In this document: one piece after another, positions 16,599 through 25,946 of the stretch
Layout of the letters: each line of letters begins with the position of its first letter
Numbering within the stretch: the first letter of the stretch is position 1
From: Mycobacterium sp. AZCC_0083
GTDB lineage: Bacteria; Actinomycetota; Actinomycetes; Mycobacteriales; Mycobacteriaceae
DNA: 64,000 bases
Direction of reading: 5' to 3'
Assembly (NCBI RefSeq): GCF_014202335.1
Contig: NZ_JACHGP010000021.1
Coordinates: 74,015-138,014 of the forward strand
Notes under the pieces: generated by a model
Told to the model about the DNA's origin: nothing
The model's input: the letters and a program-made list of their open reading frames with translations, nothing else
The model's database searches: none
Program-made: the position numbers and the translations under genes

Positions 16599-18611
16599 GT
16601 GACCGACGAACCGGACCTCGGCGACGTCGCGCCGCCACCGCCACCGGAGGTCTCCTGGCAGGCCAGAGTGCTGTGCGCGGTGCAGGCACTGGAGGCCATC
16701 GATCAGCCCGCGACGCCGACACGGCTCAAGGAAATGGTCGGCGCGAAGTTCGCGTCCGCGTTCCTGCCGGGGGATCGGTTGTACGAGGGTGCGCGGCCGT
16801 CGTGGGAAGCGCGGGTCGTTGAGGCCACGGCCGCACTCGTCACCCGAAAGCTGCTGCGTCGACGCAAGGGCCGGGCCGGCACCGAGTCAGCCGGTCAGGA
16901 CGTGGTGGCGACCACAGCCGCCGGTCGCAAGGAAGCCGAGGCCGCCTGCGCGCTCGGTGAGCGGGTCGCCGAAGACACGACGCCAACCACCGAACGAGTG
17001 TCGTCCGCGGGCCCCGTGATGGCCGGTGTCGTCACGCCGCCGCTTCAAGACAGATTGCCGCCGACCCGGGTGCACACCTCGAGCTCGGACTTCGTTGGGC
17101 CCTCGCACTCCATCCGGCTCCGGCCAGGGGTGCGCACCGTCGGCAGCACCGTCGCCGCGGCGCTCGATCAAGCCAACACCGACGAACCCGAGCCGGTGAT
17201 GATCGAGCTGAACTTGCAGTACGGCGTGGGTTCGCAGCCGGCGCAAGCAACCGGCGTCGCCGGTGCGATCATCCGAGTGCACGAGTTGTGGAAACTGGTC
17301 GGGGCCCACGGTGAACCGGTGGTCGTGGCCGAGCAGTACATGTCGGGTGACCTGACCAAGCGGCAAGTGCAGAACATCGCCACGGCGGACTCGGCCGCCG
17401 GTGGTTGGCCCAAGCGCGCCATCTTCCGCATCTGGCCGGACTTCGAAGTGCGTCGCCAGATCGATGCGTCCTGTACGACGGTCAAGGCCGTACCCGCGCA
17501 GCGGTCGTTCGCCGCCTTCGGCGACGGCATCGTATGGGCGGTCATCGACTCCGGCATCGACAAGAATCATCCACACTTTCTGGGCGACCACACGCTCGAC
17601 GACCCGTCGGTGGCCGATCTACATCGCGACTTCGTCTCCGGCAGTGACGATCCGGCTCAGGCGTTGATCGACGACGACGGGCATGGAACGCACGTGGCCG
17701 GGATCATCGCCGGTGGCCTGCAACGGTGGAATCGGGACGACCCCACACGCCACGCACTGGCCGTAGAGAAGCGCAAGAACAACGGAGCCGTCGGCGGCGC
17801 TGATCCCATCCTTGCGCCGCGCGCAGTGGACATCGAGCTCCTGAACGGCGTCGCACCCCTGGCAAAACTGGTCAGCCTGAAGGTGCTCAGCGAATTCGGT
17901 GATCTCACTGCGCGGACCGCCCGCGTGATGGCCGCCTTGGCCTACGTCCGCCACAAGAATGCCGACGGCGGGAAATTGGCCCGCATCCACGGCGTCAACC
18001 TCAGCCTCGGGTACGGCTTCCTCGCCGACTGGTTCGGGTGCGGACAGAGCCCACTGTGCTTGGAGGTGAACCGACTGGTGCTCTCCGGTGTCGTCGTCGT
18101 GGTCGCGGCAGGCAACTCCGGCTACGTCACGCTCAACGAGAGCCAATCGGACGTGACCCAGTTCAGCGCCGCCATCACGATCAACGATCCCGGCAACGCC
18201 GAACGGGCCATCACCGTGGGCTCCACACACCGCGATTCGCCTCACACCAACGGGATCTCCTACTTCTCGTCCCGCGGACCGACCGGAGACGGCCGCCCCA
18301 AGCCGGACCTGGTGGCGCCAGGGGAACGCATCACCTCGGCCGCGGGCGGACAGAACCTGAAGAACATCCAAAGAGCCCAGTTCCCCGACTACGACGGCGC
18401 CGCGGTGTACATCGAGGACAGCGGCACTAGCATGTCCGCCCCGCACGTGTCGGGTGCCGTCGCAGCGTTCCTGTCGGTGCAGCGCGAATACCTAGGCAAG
18501 CCGGACGAGATCAAGCAGATCTTCACGTCGTCGGCCACGTCGCTGAACCGCGACCCGAGCTTCCAGGGCGCAGGAATGGTCGACCTGATGCGCGCACTCC
18601 AGACGCCATGA
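16599..18611 (+). CDS. S8 (subtilisin) family serine protease
   Basis: This 670-residue protein is read from GTG 16599; no strong ribosome-binding site is visible, so the start is uncertain. The catalytic triad is seen as D317 (AVIDSGIDKNHPH), H362 (DGHGTHVAGIIAG) and S613 (GTSMSAPHVSGAV), with the oxyanion Asn region in VVVVAAGNSGYVTL. There is no signal peptide, which suggests an intracellular protease. The ~300-residue N-terminal extension begins with a helical winged-helix-like segment (QATPTRLKEMVGAKF) and then a Pro-rich linker. Twenty bases downstream follows an alpha/beta hydrolase gene; the two are very likely co-transcribed. Confidence 0.85.
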   Translation: MTDEPDLGDVAPPPPPEVSWQARVLCAVQALEAIDQPATPTRLKEMVGAKFASAFLPGDRLYEGARPSWEARVVEATAALVTRKLLRRRKGRAGTESAGQDVVATTAAGRKEAEAACALGERVAEDTTPTTERVSSAGPVMAGVVTPPLQDRLPPTRVHTSSSDFVGPSHSIRLRPGVRTVGSTVAAALDQANTDEPEPVMIELNLQYGVGSQPAQATGVAGAIIRVHELWKLVGAHGEPVVVAEQYMSGDLTKRQVQNIATADSAAGGWPKRAIFRIWPDFEVRRQIDASCTTVKAVPAQRSFAAFGDGIVWAVIDSGIDKNHPHFLGDHTLDDPSVADLHRDFVSGSDDPAQALIDDDGHGTHVAGIIAGGLQRWNRDDPTRHALAVEKRKNNGAVGGADPILAPRAVDIELLNGVAPLAKLVSLKVLSEFGDLTARTARVMAALAYVRHKNADGGKLARIHGVNLSLGYGFLADWFGCGQSPLCLEVNRLVLSGVVVVVAAGNSGYVTLNESQSDVTQFSAAITINDPGNAERAITVGSTHRDSPHTNGISYFSSRGPTGDGRPKPDLVAPGERITSAAGGQNLKNIQRAQFPDYDGAAVYIEDSGTSMSAPHVSGAVAAFLSVQREYLGKPDEIKQIFTSSATSLNRDPSFQGAGMVDLMRALQTP

Positions 18612-18630
18612 CCACCGAGAAGAGGACGAC

Positions 18631-19980
18631 ATGAACACACCTACCGTTCCAGGACCTTGGGCCCTTTCGTTCGACGAGCAGGGCGACGTCGACCCGGCCG
18701 GCGAGAAGCAACTCTTCGATCACCTCGCGGCCAGCAAGGTCACCGATCTGGTGATGTTCTCTCACGGGTGGAACAACGACGAAGCGGCCGCAACCGCGCT
18801 GTACGCGAAGTGGTTCGACCTGCTGAACGCCCAACTCGGCGCCGACCGGAAGGTCGGATTCGTCGGCATCCGGTGGCCCTCGCAGCTCTGGCGCGACGTC
18901 CCCATCCCCGACTTCGACCCCACGCCGGGTGGAGTCGCGCCCGGGGCGGCCGCACTGAACCAGAGCCCCACTGCGGTCGCGGACGGGCCGGCCCTGAGCC
19001 CGGAACAACTGCAAGACCTCCAAACCCTGTTCCCTCAGGGGGCCGCCGAACTCGACGAGATCGCCTCGTTGCTCGCCGCCGAACCGAACCAGGACCGCGC
19101 CGACAAGATGTTCGCCGCCATGCAGAGGTTCAACGACGCAGTGACCGTCGAGTCCACCGACGGTGAGGCTCCCGAGTCCAAACGGCCGGGAATGCTTCAA
19201 GAGGGCAAGACCGCCAACGAGGTCTTCGGCGCCTACGCCAATGCGCTGATCGCCTCGGGGGTCGACATCACCAACGGCGGAGGCGGCGGCGCGGGCCTAT
19301 TCGACCAAATCGGCAAGCTCTTCCACGGCGCCAAGGAGGCGCTGCGCGGGGTGTCCTATTGGCAGATGAAGAATCGCGCAGGCGTGGTCGGGCAGCGCGG
19401 GGTCGGCCCGCTGATCGGACGGATCGCCAGCGCGACCGAGTTCCCGACGCCGCGAATCCATCTGGTGGGACACAGCTTCGGCGCCCGCGTCGTCTCCTTC
19501 GCGTTGGCCGGCTTGCCTTTGGGTGACCCGCCGCCGGTCAAATCGGTCACCCTGCTCGAAGGTGCCTTCTCCCGGTTCGCGTTCACCGACGAACTCCCGT
19601 TTGATTCCGTGCCCCCGAATGGCGCATTGGCGGGCCAGCTCAGTCGCGTCGACGGACCGTTGACGGTGTGCTTCTCGAGTCACGACATGGCGCTGAGCTT
19701 GAGTTACCCGCTCGCGTCGGCCGCGTCGGGTGATGACAGTGCGGGAGCTGACGACCCGCTCTTTCGCTTTCGCGCGATCGGGTCCCTCGGCGCATTCAAC
19801 AGTCCCACGCAGTTCATCGATCGGGTCGGTACGAGCTATCCCTTCGGCACGGGAGCGATCCTGAACATCGATTCCTCTGCTGTGGTGAAGCAGGGCGACC
19901 CGCCCTCCGGGGCGCACAGCGACATCTTTCACGAGGAGCTGGCGTGGATCGTCGCGTCCGCGGCGCAACTGACGGCATGA
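18631..19980 (+). CDS. alpha/beta-hydrolase-fold protein paired with the subtilase
   Basis: This 449-residue protein starts at ATG with GAAGAGGACG upstream. An oxyanion-type motif (LVMFSHGWNNDEA) precedes a nucleophile elbow GHSFGARVV with Ser282. The acid and His residues cannot be assigned with confidence; KQGDPPSGAHSDIFHEE near the C-terminus is a candidate for the His. The ~200-residue insertion between oxyanion loop and elbow is unusually long. No signal peptide is seen. It follows the S8 protease gene by 20 bp, so the two may act together. Substrate unknown. Confidence 0.7.
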   Translation: MNTPTVPGPWALSFDEQGDVDPAGEKQLFDHLAASKVTDLVMFSHGWNNDEAAATALYAKWFDLLNAQLGADRKVGFVGIRWPSQLWRDVPIPDFDPTPGGVAPGAAALNQSPTAVADGPALSPEQLQDLQTLFPQGAAELDEIASLLAAEPNQDRADKMFAAMQRFNDAVTVESTDGEAPESKRPGMLQEGKTANEVFGAYANALIASGVDITNGGGGGAGLFDQIGKLFHGAKEALRGVSYWQMKNRAGVVGQRGVGPLIGRIASATEFPTPRIHLVGHSFGARVVSFALAGLPLGDPPPVKSVTLLEGAFSRFAFTDELPFDSVPPNGALAGQLSRVDGPLTVCFSSHDMALSLSYPLASAASGDDSAGADDPLFRFRAIGSLGAFNSPTQFIDRVGTSYPFGTGAILNIDSSAVVKQGDPPSGAHSDIFHEELAWIVASAAQLTA

Positions 19981-20014
19981 CGGTGTCCGAACCGTCGTAA
20001 TGCACGGATGGGCG

Positions 20015-20590
20015 TCAATGCAGGGTGGGCCGGTAGATGAGCTCTTGGATGTGACCGTCCAGCGTCCGGTGCTCGATCAGTTCGAGGTCGAAATCCTGCG
20101 CACCCTGGAAGATCGGACTCAGCCCCGTCTGACCTGTGATGACCGGGAAGAGCGTTACTTGAACGCGGTCCACCAGGCCGGCAGCCATCAGCGCCCGGTT
20201 CATCGAGAGGCTGCCGTGCGAGCGCAACGGCACGTCGGACTCCTCCTTGAGCCGGGCGACGACGTCGACGGCGTCACCGCTCACGAGGGTCGCGTCCGGC
20301 CAGTCGAGGGGTCCTTCCAGCGTCGTCGACACGACCGTTGCCGGCGATCTCCACATCTTGGTCACCCATGGGTCGCGCACGTCAGAGGCCTCGGTGCTAT
20401 CGGCCAGCATTTGCGCAAACTCTCGATAAGTGTTGGCACCGAACACCATTCGCTGCTCCGTGTCGTAGAGGGCTAGGCGCCTGTCGAGCAGCTCGGGGCC
20501 TTGCTTGCCCCAGTAACCGGTCCAGGGTGCGCTTGCGGCACCGTAGCCGTCGAGGCTGGAGAAGACGTCGAAGGTGTAGGTGGCGGTCAT
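20015..20590 (-). CDS. RibD/dihydrofolate-reductase-like family protein
   Basis: This 191-residue protein starts at ATG 20590 (GGGGAACGAG upstream). It has the RibD C-terminal fold, with TYTFDVFSSLDGYG at the N-terminus, MVFGANTYREFAQML and LRSHGSLSMNRALMAAGLVDRVQVTLFPVITG. Members are NADPH-dependent reductases of unknown substrate, distinct from true FolA. It is convergent with the alpha/beta hydrolase gene, 34 bp apart. Confidence 0.8.
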   Translation of the reverse strand: MTATYTFDVFSSLDGYGAASAPWTGYWGKQGPELLDRRLALYDTEQRMVFGANTYREFAQMLADSTEASDVRDPWVTKMWRSPATVVSTTLEGPLDWPDATLVSGDAVDVVARLKEESDVPLRSHGSLSMNRALMAAGLVDRVQVTLFPVITGQTGLSPIFQGAQDFDLELIEHRTLDGHIQELIYRPTLH

Positions 20591-20788
20591 CTCGTTCCCC
20601 TCTTGGGTGGTCGACGGTGTTGTACGTACTGACTGGTGTCCACCGCGAAACTCATCGCGGTCGGACGGCCCTGACAGTGCGCTCCGCCGGCCTCGGCGGC
20701 GTGCGTGCCGGACTTCTACGCACACCCGACGCCGGACAATCAACGTGACGTCTTCTGGTCGGCGCGAACGTCGAGGTAGAAATGCAGG

Positions 20789-21487
20789 TCAGCCGTCGCC
20801 GGCCCCGTGGGGCGGCGCCACAGGTGCATCAGCGCCATCGAAACTGCTGATTAGCCGGTCGTAGGTGGCAGACAGATGGATCCGGATTGCCCTTTCGCAG
20901 GCTTCGACATTTCGACCCTTGATGACCTGCAGCAGCTCGTCGTGCTCGGCGATGACAGCGTCCCGGTAGTACTCGTTGGATGCATGCCTTTTCGTCAGCA
21001 ACGAAAGCAGCACTTGTGATCTGATCGAGCTCCATGAGTTCCACAAGCGCTCATGGTGCGCGCTTCGATAGAGCGCGTCGTGAAACTCGATGTCGAGTTT
21101 GATCAGGACAAAATCGTTCTCATCGACCAAGGCTTTGGACATGGCCTTGACCGCAGCGGCGAGACTGTCCAGATCAGCTTGGGTGGCGGCAACAGCGGCC
21201 TCCCTTATCGCGAACACTTCCAACACGGTCCGCAGGCTCCCAAGCTCTCGGAAGTCCGTCGCCGAAAGTTTCACGACGAAGGCGCCGCGATGCCAATCCA
21301 TCGTGACGATGCCCTCTTGCTTGAGCTGGACGAGGGCCTCCCGGACAGGTCCGCGGCTCACCTGTAGGCGGTCCGCTATGTCAACCTCGTTCAGGCGTTC
21401 ACCGAGTCGGAGCGAATCGTCGAAGATCGCCTGGCGGATGTTCTCCGCGACTTCGTCGGTCAGACCCCTTCGCCGGGCCGGTTGCAT
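20789..21487 (-). CDS. GntR-family (FCD) transcriptional regulator
   Basis: This 232-residue regulator starts at ATG 21487 (GAGGGGGG upstream). The N-terminal winged helix contains LRLGERLNEVDIADRLQVSRGPVREAL and the wing ending HRGAFVVKL. The C-terminal FCD ligand domain has metal-site-type residues (DIEFHDALYRSAHHERL; IAEHDELLQVI; IRIHLSATYDRL). It is divergent from the acetamidase gene and probably controls it, and perhaps the neighbouring uptake operon, in response to an organic acid. Confidence 0.85.
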   Translation of the reverse strand: MQPARRRGLTDEVAENIRQAIFDDSLRLGERLNEVDIADRLQVSRGPVREALVQLKQEGIVTMDWHRGAFVVKLSATDFRELGSLRTVLEVFAIREAAVAATQADLDSLAAAVKAMSKALVDENDFVLIKLDIEFHDALYRSAHHERLWNSWSSIRSQVLLSLLTKRHASNEYYRDAVIAEHDELLQVIKGRNVEACERAIRIHLSATYDRLISSFDGADAPVAPPHGAGDG

Positions 21488-21530
21488 GTCCACCCCCCTC
21501 TTTACCCACGTCGCAACTCTTTGCAAATTG

Positions 21531-21560
21531 TTGACATCCAGAAAGTTAGCAATCTAGGGT
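21531..21560 (+). promoter_or_regulatory. putative promoter of the acetamidase gene
   Basis: A TTGACA -35 hexamer (21531-21536) is separated by 18 bp from TAGGGT (21555-21560), which fits the mycobacterial TANNNT -10 consensus. The predicted transcript would start near 21567, about 50 nt upstream of the chosen TTG start. This argues against longer upstream readings. Confidence 0.5.
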
Positions 21561-21619
21561 GGGTCTTGTCCATCCCTCGCGTTCGCTTCTCGGCGAGGGC
21601 CCGGCGCCGAAGGCACGGA

Positions 21620-22552
21620 TTGACCCATCACTTTCTGGAGCCCGGCCCGGGCACGGTGCACGACTACTTCAGCCGTGCTCTCCCCCCAGTCCTGCACGTC
21701 GATTCCGGCGACACCGTCACCGTCACATCACTCGATGCTCGTGGTTACCTGGAGAAACCCACGGCCCCAGGCAAATTCGGTGAGACCTTCCTTCCCGGCG
21801 CCCGTGGACACGCGTTGTGCGGACCGATCTTCGTCCGTTCCGCTCTGCCCGGCACCGCGCTCGCCATCGATCTCGTAAGCCTGAGGACGGGTGACTGGGG
21901 TTGGACCATCGGTGGTGACCGGAAAGAGAGGTTCATGGATTATTTGGATACCTCGACCGCGCCGATGGTCGCATTGCAGTGGCGGTTGGATTCGCAGATG
22001 CAGATAGCCACCAGCAATCTCGGTTTCAGCGTCGATATGCGTCCGTTTCTCGGGGTAATCGGACTGGCACCCGCAGAAGCTGGCGAGTTCTCCACAACTC
22101 CACCGCGGTATTGCGGCGGCAACATTGACTGCAAGGACTTGGTTCAGGGCAGCGTTCTCTACCTCCCGGTCTCCGTCGAGGGGGCGCTGCTGTCGGTAGG
22201 CGACGGCCACGCACGCCAAGGCGATGGAGAGGTCTCCGGCAGCGCCATCGAGTGCCCCACCACCGCCGAACTCCAGTTGACCGTAGAAGCAGCGCCAGTG
22301 GTGACGACGCCCTACGCGAAGACGCCGAGCAGCCGGATCACCTTCGGTTTCGACCGCGACCTCAACAGCGCATCCGCCGCGGCGCTGGATGCGATGCTCA
22401 CCTGGATGGAAGGACTCTTCGCAGTCACGCGGAGTGAGGCGCTCGCGTTGGCGAGCACAGTCGTTGATCTTCGGATCACGCAGGTGGCGAACGGCGTTTG
22501 GGGCGTGCACGCCGTTCTCGAAGACGACGCGCTTCGAAGAAGCGCCGGGTAG
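21620..22552 (+). CDS. acetamidase/formamidase family protein
   Basis: This 310-residue enzyme is read from TTG 21620 (GAAGG 7 nt upstream), giving LTHHFLEPGPGTVHDYFSRA, where the family normally begins. TTG 21566 is an alternative. Family motifs include the GGNID metal-site segment, a GDGHARQGDGEVSG active-site stretch and PSSRITFGFD. These metal-dependent enzymes hydrolyse short amides to acid and ammonia. It is divergent from a GntR/FCD regulator and convergent with an aminotransferase, suggesting it releases the amine or acid used by the neighbouring pathway. Confidence 0.8.
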   Translation: MTHHFLEPGPGTVHDYFSRALPPVLHVDSGDTVTVTSLDARGYLEKPTAPGKFGETFLPGARGHALCGPIFVRSALPGTALAIDLVSLRTGDWGWTIGGDRKERFMDYLDTSTAPMVALQWRLDSQMQIATSNLGFSVDMRPFLGVIGLAPAEAGEFSTTPPRYCGGNIDCKDLVQGSVLYLPVSVEGALLSVGDGHARQGDGEVSGSAIECPTTAELQLTVEAAPVVTTPYAKTPSSRITFGFDRDLNSASAAALDAMLTWMEGLFAVTRSEALALASTVVDLRITQVANGVWGVHAVLEDDALRRSAG

Positions 22553-22607
22553 CGCCTGGCAACGTCGGGCCAGCCGACGTCGCCACGGATTCGCGGTCCG
22601 AACCTGC

Positions 22608-23747
22608 TCAGAGGGTGTCGAGTACCGCTTCGATACGGTCGAGGCCTTCTTCGAGGTTCTCCATGCTCGTCGCGAAGGAAAGGCGGAGGTGGCCCTGACC
22701 CGATGGTCCGAACTCTGCGCCCGACCGTACAGCTACGCCGCCGGCGAGTAGACGCTCCAAGACCACGTTGGCGGGTAAGGCACTCGCGTAACGCGTGAAG
22801 TAGTAAAACGCACCATCGGGCTGATAGGCGTCGAGCCGCTCCATCCTCGAGATGCGAGCCATCAGGTAGTCGCGTCGGTCTTGGTAGGCGGCCAGCATCG
22901 GAGCGGCAAGGTCCGGTCCGAGCCGGATCGCCGCCAATGCTGCTCGCTGTACTGCCGCATTCACGGAGCTGTTCATGGTGCGGTGCACGTGCCGGATCGA
23001 CGCCGCGATCGGTTCGGCTGAGACAACGTAGCCAACGCGCCAGCCTGTCATTGCATACGTCTTGGACAGGGTCTGAACGTAGATCAGCCGTTCACGCAAG
23101 GACTGCACGGCCAGCGTCGAGGTAAACGGACGAGCGTCGTAGACGATGTCGGCGTAGGCCTCGTCGGCGAGCAGGAGGGTGTCCGTACCAGCTAGGCATT
23201 CTCCTAGGCGTTCGAGTTCGGTTGCACCGAACACTACGCCGGTGGGGTTGACGGGGTTGCACAGAACGATCATCCGGGCTTGGCCCAACGCAGCTTCCAG
23301 GCGATCGAAGTCCAAATGATGATCGGGCTGGCTGGGAACGAACACGGGTTGACCGCCGGCGAGTGCCACGGCGTCTGGATAGAGGGAATATGTGGGCTCC
23401 GGAATCACGACGCGGTCCCCCGGATCAACGGTTGCCAAGATTGCTGCGGTGATCGCCGCCGCTCCACCATGGGTGACGAGGACAGCATCGCCCGAATACG
23501 GCGTCCGCGATATGCGGCTGGCGTGCTCCGCAATCGCCTCGCGCAACTCGGGGTCACCGTTCATGTCGCCGTAGCGCGTGTACCCGTCGCGAACCGCCTG
23601 GTTCAAAGCATCGACGATCGGCGCGGGTGTCGGGAAATCCGGCTCACCCTGGGCAAGCGAGATCGTGCCTGGTGGCTGGCTTCCCCCGGCCGGCCGCAGG
23701 GACGCACGCGCCACGCGTTCGATGGCGCGTGAATGTCGAAACAGCAT
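22608..23747 (-). CDS. class I/II PLP-dependent aminotransferase
   Basis: This 379-residue enzyme starts at ATG 23747 (AAGGTAGGAAG upstream). Fold type I signatures are present: ISLAQGEPDFPTPAPI (substrate loop), VTHGGAAAITAAI, VLCNPVNPTGVVF (PLP-binding Asn), LLADEAYADIVYD (Asp/Tyr), the Schiff-base lysine in TLSKTYAMTGWRVGYV and the C-terminal carboxylate Arg in GHLRLSFAT. It would convert an amino acid to a 2-oxo acid, consistent with the ThDP decarboxylase encoded in the divergent operon. Substrate specificity cannot be read directly. Confidence 0.85.
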   Translation of the reverse strand: MLFRHSRAIERVARASLRPAGGSQPPGTISLAQGEPDFPTPAPIVDALNQAVRDGYTRYGDMNGDPELREAIAEHASRISRTPYSGDAVLVTHGGAAAITAAILATVDPGDRVVIPEPTYSLYPDAVALAGGQPVFVPSQPDHHLDFDRLEAALGQARMIVLCNPVNPTGVVFGATELERLGECLAGTDTLLLADEAYADIVYDARPFTSTLAVQSLRERLIYVQTLSKTYAMTGWRVGYVVSAEPIAASIRHVHRTMNSSVNAAVQRAALAAIRLGPDLAAPMLAAYQDRRDYLMARISRMERLDAYQPDGAFYYFTRYASALPANVVLERLLAGGVAVRSGAEFGPSGQGHLRLSFATSMENLEEGLDRIEAVLDTL

Positions 23748-24130
23748 TCTTCCTACCTTCGCAATCCTTGTCTTGCGGTCACGTTTCGCGTGGCAACCGG
23801 GCGGGATACGGACTTCGGGCGGGACGTCCCACGGCGACGCGGCTGGCTCCAGGAGCACGATGGCCAGCCGTTCGACGCTGCGGACCTCATGCAGGATCGG
23901 GTCGCCGTCTCGGCGGCCAGCCTTGACCCAATGGAGTCAACTCACTAACATTCCGAATGTTAACATTCGGTTTTTGAACCTGCTGTTGACCTCGGTTTGG
24001 GCTAACGTCCCACAAATCGTGGTGGGTCCCGCAACGTGGCGAGGCAATTCGCGTAGGTCGATCCCTCGATATATCTGTACCCGCTGGTTGTGGTGGCAGC
24101 AGCTACCCGAAGACAGGAGACACCGAGACC
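23748..24130. promoter_or_regulatory. divergent control region, aminotransferase / ABC operon
   Basis: This 383-bp non-coding region separates the aminotransferase from the uptake-decarboxylase operon. It contains the 18-bp palindrome at 23953-23970. A TTGACC (23986) and a TAACGT (24003) are visible but too close to each other to be a paired -35/-10. Confidence 0.5.
23953..23970. promoter_or_regulatory. perfect 18-bp palindrome, probable operator
   Basis: CCGAATGTTAACATTCGG is a perfect inverted repeat in the divergent promoter region, in unusually AT-rich surroundings. It is followed by TTTTTG, so a 7-bp stem/TTAA-loop terminator is formally possible. Its position between divergent starts makes an operator for a dimeric regulator the better reading. 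Confidence 0.65.
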
Positions 24131-25900
24131 GTGCCCAGAAATCGCCGCGTGACCGCGGCCATCGCAGCGGTTGCCGCCCTTGGGCTCCTGGTTTCGGCCT
24201 GCTCCGGCAAGTCAGCCGACCAGTCAGCCCCGCATTCGGGCGGATCGTTGGTCCTGGGTGGCCTCGGTGACATCGACTTCATGGATCCCACCGCCGGTTA
24301 CAACACCGACACACACACCGAAGAGCGGGCCTGGACTCGACAGCTGTTCAGCTACCCGGCAAGCGCAGACGCCAAGATCGTTCAGAGTCCGGTCGCGGAC
24401 GTCGCCAGCGAGCTGCCGACGGATGCGAACGGTGGAATCTCCAACAACGGCAGCACTTACACGATCCATCTGCGTGACGACGTGATGTGGAACTCGTCCC
24501 CGGCGCGGGCGGTGACGGCGGACGACTTCGTTCGCAGCTTCAAGCGGATGTGCAACCCGGTTGCGCCGGTAGGTGCTCCGAGCTACTTCACCAAGACGAT
24601 CAAGGGCATGGCCGAATACTGTGCGGCCGAAGCGAAGATCGACGGGACTGCGGCCGCTATCTCCAGCTACATCAACGGAAACGAGATCTCCGGCGTGACA
24701 GCGCCGGATCCCAAGACGATCGTCTTCCAACTGACCCACCCGACCAGTGACTTTCTCGACATCATTGCGGAGCCGTTCGCGTCTGCCGTACCGGTTGAGT
24801 ACCTGCAGTACGTCCCGAACAGCCCGGAATTTCGAGCACACCTGCTTTCCGACGGCCCGTACATGATCACCAGCTACACCCCGGGAACGCAGATGGTCCT
24901 GGAGCGGAACCCGGCGTGGAAGGCGAGCAGTGATCCGCTCCGCAAGGCCTACGTCGACAAGATCACGATCAACCAGGGACAGACCCCGCAGGCAGTTCAG
25001 CAGCAGATTCAGGCTGGTACCACCGACATGGGTTGGGACGTGGTCGTCCCCACCCCGGATCTGCCCGGGCTGACCGGTGACCCCAACTTGTCCGTCAATT
25101 CGAGCGCGGCGGTGAACTACGCCGTCTTCAATCAGCAGAGTCCGAACGAGAACTCCGCGATGAAGAACGTCCAGGTGCGGCAGGCATTGGAGTACGCGAT
25201 CGACAAGACAGCCATCGCGCAGGCCTTGGGTGGAACCCAGATCGCCAATCCAACAAGTCAGATGCTCACCCCGATCGACGTTGGGTACCAGCCATTCGAT
25301 CTGTATCCGACACCGGGTAGCAAGGGTGACCCGGAAAAGGCGAAGCAGCTGCTGGCAGCTGCCGGCTATCCGAATGGGCTCACGCTCAAGGTGCTCTTCC
25401 CCACCACTTCTCAGAGTCCCAAGATCGCCGAGCTGATGCAGGCGGATCTCCAGGCCGCGGGAGTGACGGTCCAGCTGGTATCCGCTACCCAAACCGATTT
25501 CACGGTTCGATACATCTCCGACCCGACAAGCGGTCAGCGAGGGTTGTGGGACATCGCATTGCTGTCGTGGGTGCCCGACTGGTTCGGCAACAACGGCCGA
25601 GCAGTCTTGCAGCCCATGACCGATGGCCCGAACTACGGTCCGAACTCCGTTGATTACGGTGACTACAACAGCCCGATCACCAACGGACTTGTTGACCAGG
25701 CGTTGTCGCTGCCGAGCTCGGAACAGGCGAAGGTCTCCGACCTGTGGCATCAGGTCTCGGTGCAGAGCATGACGGACGCAGCGTTCATTCCGTTGGCGAT
25801 CGTCGATGTCCCGCTCTACAAGTCCTCCCGCCTGATGAACACCCTGTACCTGCCCATCAACGAAAACTTCGACATCACCAACGTCTGGTTGAAGAACTGA
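24131..25900 (+). CDS. ABC transporter substrate-binding lipoprotein (family 5, DppA/OppA type)
   Basis: This 589-residue lipoprotein is read from GTG 24131. Its signal peptide has lipobox VSAC, so it is anchored outside the membrane. SBP_bac_5 features include the N-terminal DIDFMDPTAGYNTDTHTEE, WNSSPARAVTADDFVRSFKRM, LSDGPYMITSYTPGTQMVLERNP and VRQALEYAIDKTAIAQALGG. Ligands of this class are peptides, opines, amidated or charged small molecules; the exact ligand is not readable. It is the first gene of an operon that also supplies both ATPases and both permeases. Confidence 0.9.
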   Translation: MPRNRRVTAAIAAVAALGLLVSACSGKSADQSAPHSGGSLVLGGLGDIDFMDPTAGYNTDTHTEERAWTRQLFSYPASADAKIVQSPVADVASELPTDANGGISNNGSTYTIHLRDDVMWNSSPARAVTADDFVRSFKRMCNPVAPVGAPSYFTKTIKGMAEYCAAEAKIDGTAAAISSYINGNEISGVTAPDPKTIVFQLTHPTSDFLDIIAEPFASAVPVEYLQYVPNSPEFRAHLLSDGPYMITSYTPGTQMVLERNPAWKASSDPLRKAYVDKITINQGQTPQAVQQQIQAGTTDMGWDVVVPTPDLPGLTGDPNLSVNSSAAVNYAVFNQQSPNENSAMKNVQVRQALEYAIDKTAIAQALGGTQIANPTSQMLTPIDVGYQPFDLYPTPGSKGDPEKAKQLLAAAGYPNGLTLKVLFPTTSQSPKIAELMQADLQAAGVTVQLVSATQTDFTVRYISDPTSGQRGLWDIALLSWVPDWFGNNGRAVLQPMTDGPNYGPNSVDYGDYNSPITNGLVDQALSLPSSEQAKVSDLWHQVSVQSMTDAAFIPLAIVDVPLYKSSRLMNTLYLPINENFDITNVWLKN

Positions 25901-25946
25901 TGGGCCCGTCAACCGAAGGACCGGCTGAGTCGGCCGGGAAGAATGC

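Noticed and set aside
23953..23976. Rho-independent terminator (stem followed by TTTTT)
   Set aside because: It lies between divergent start codons with no gene ending nearby; an operator fits better.
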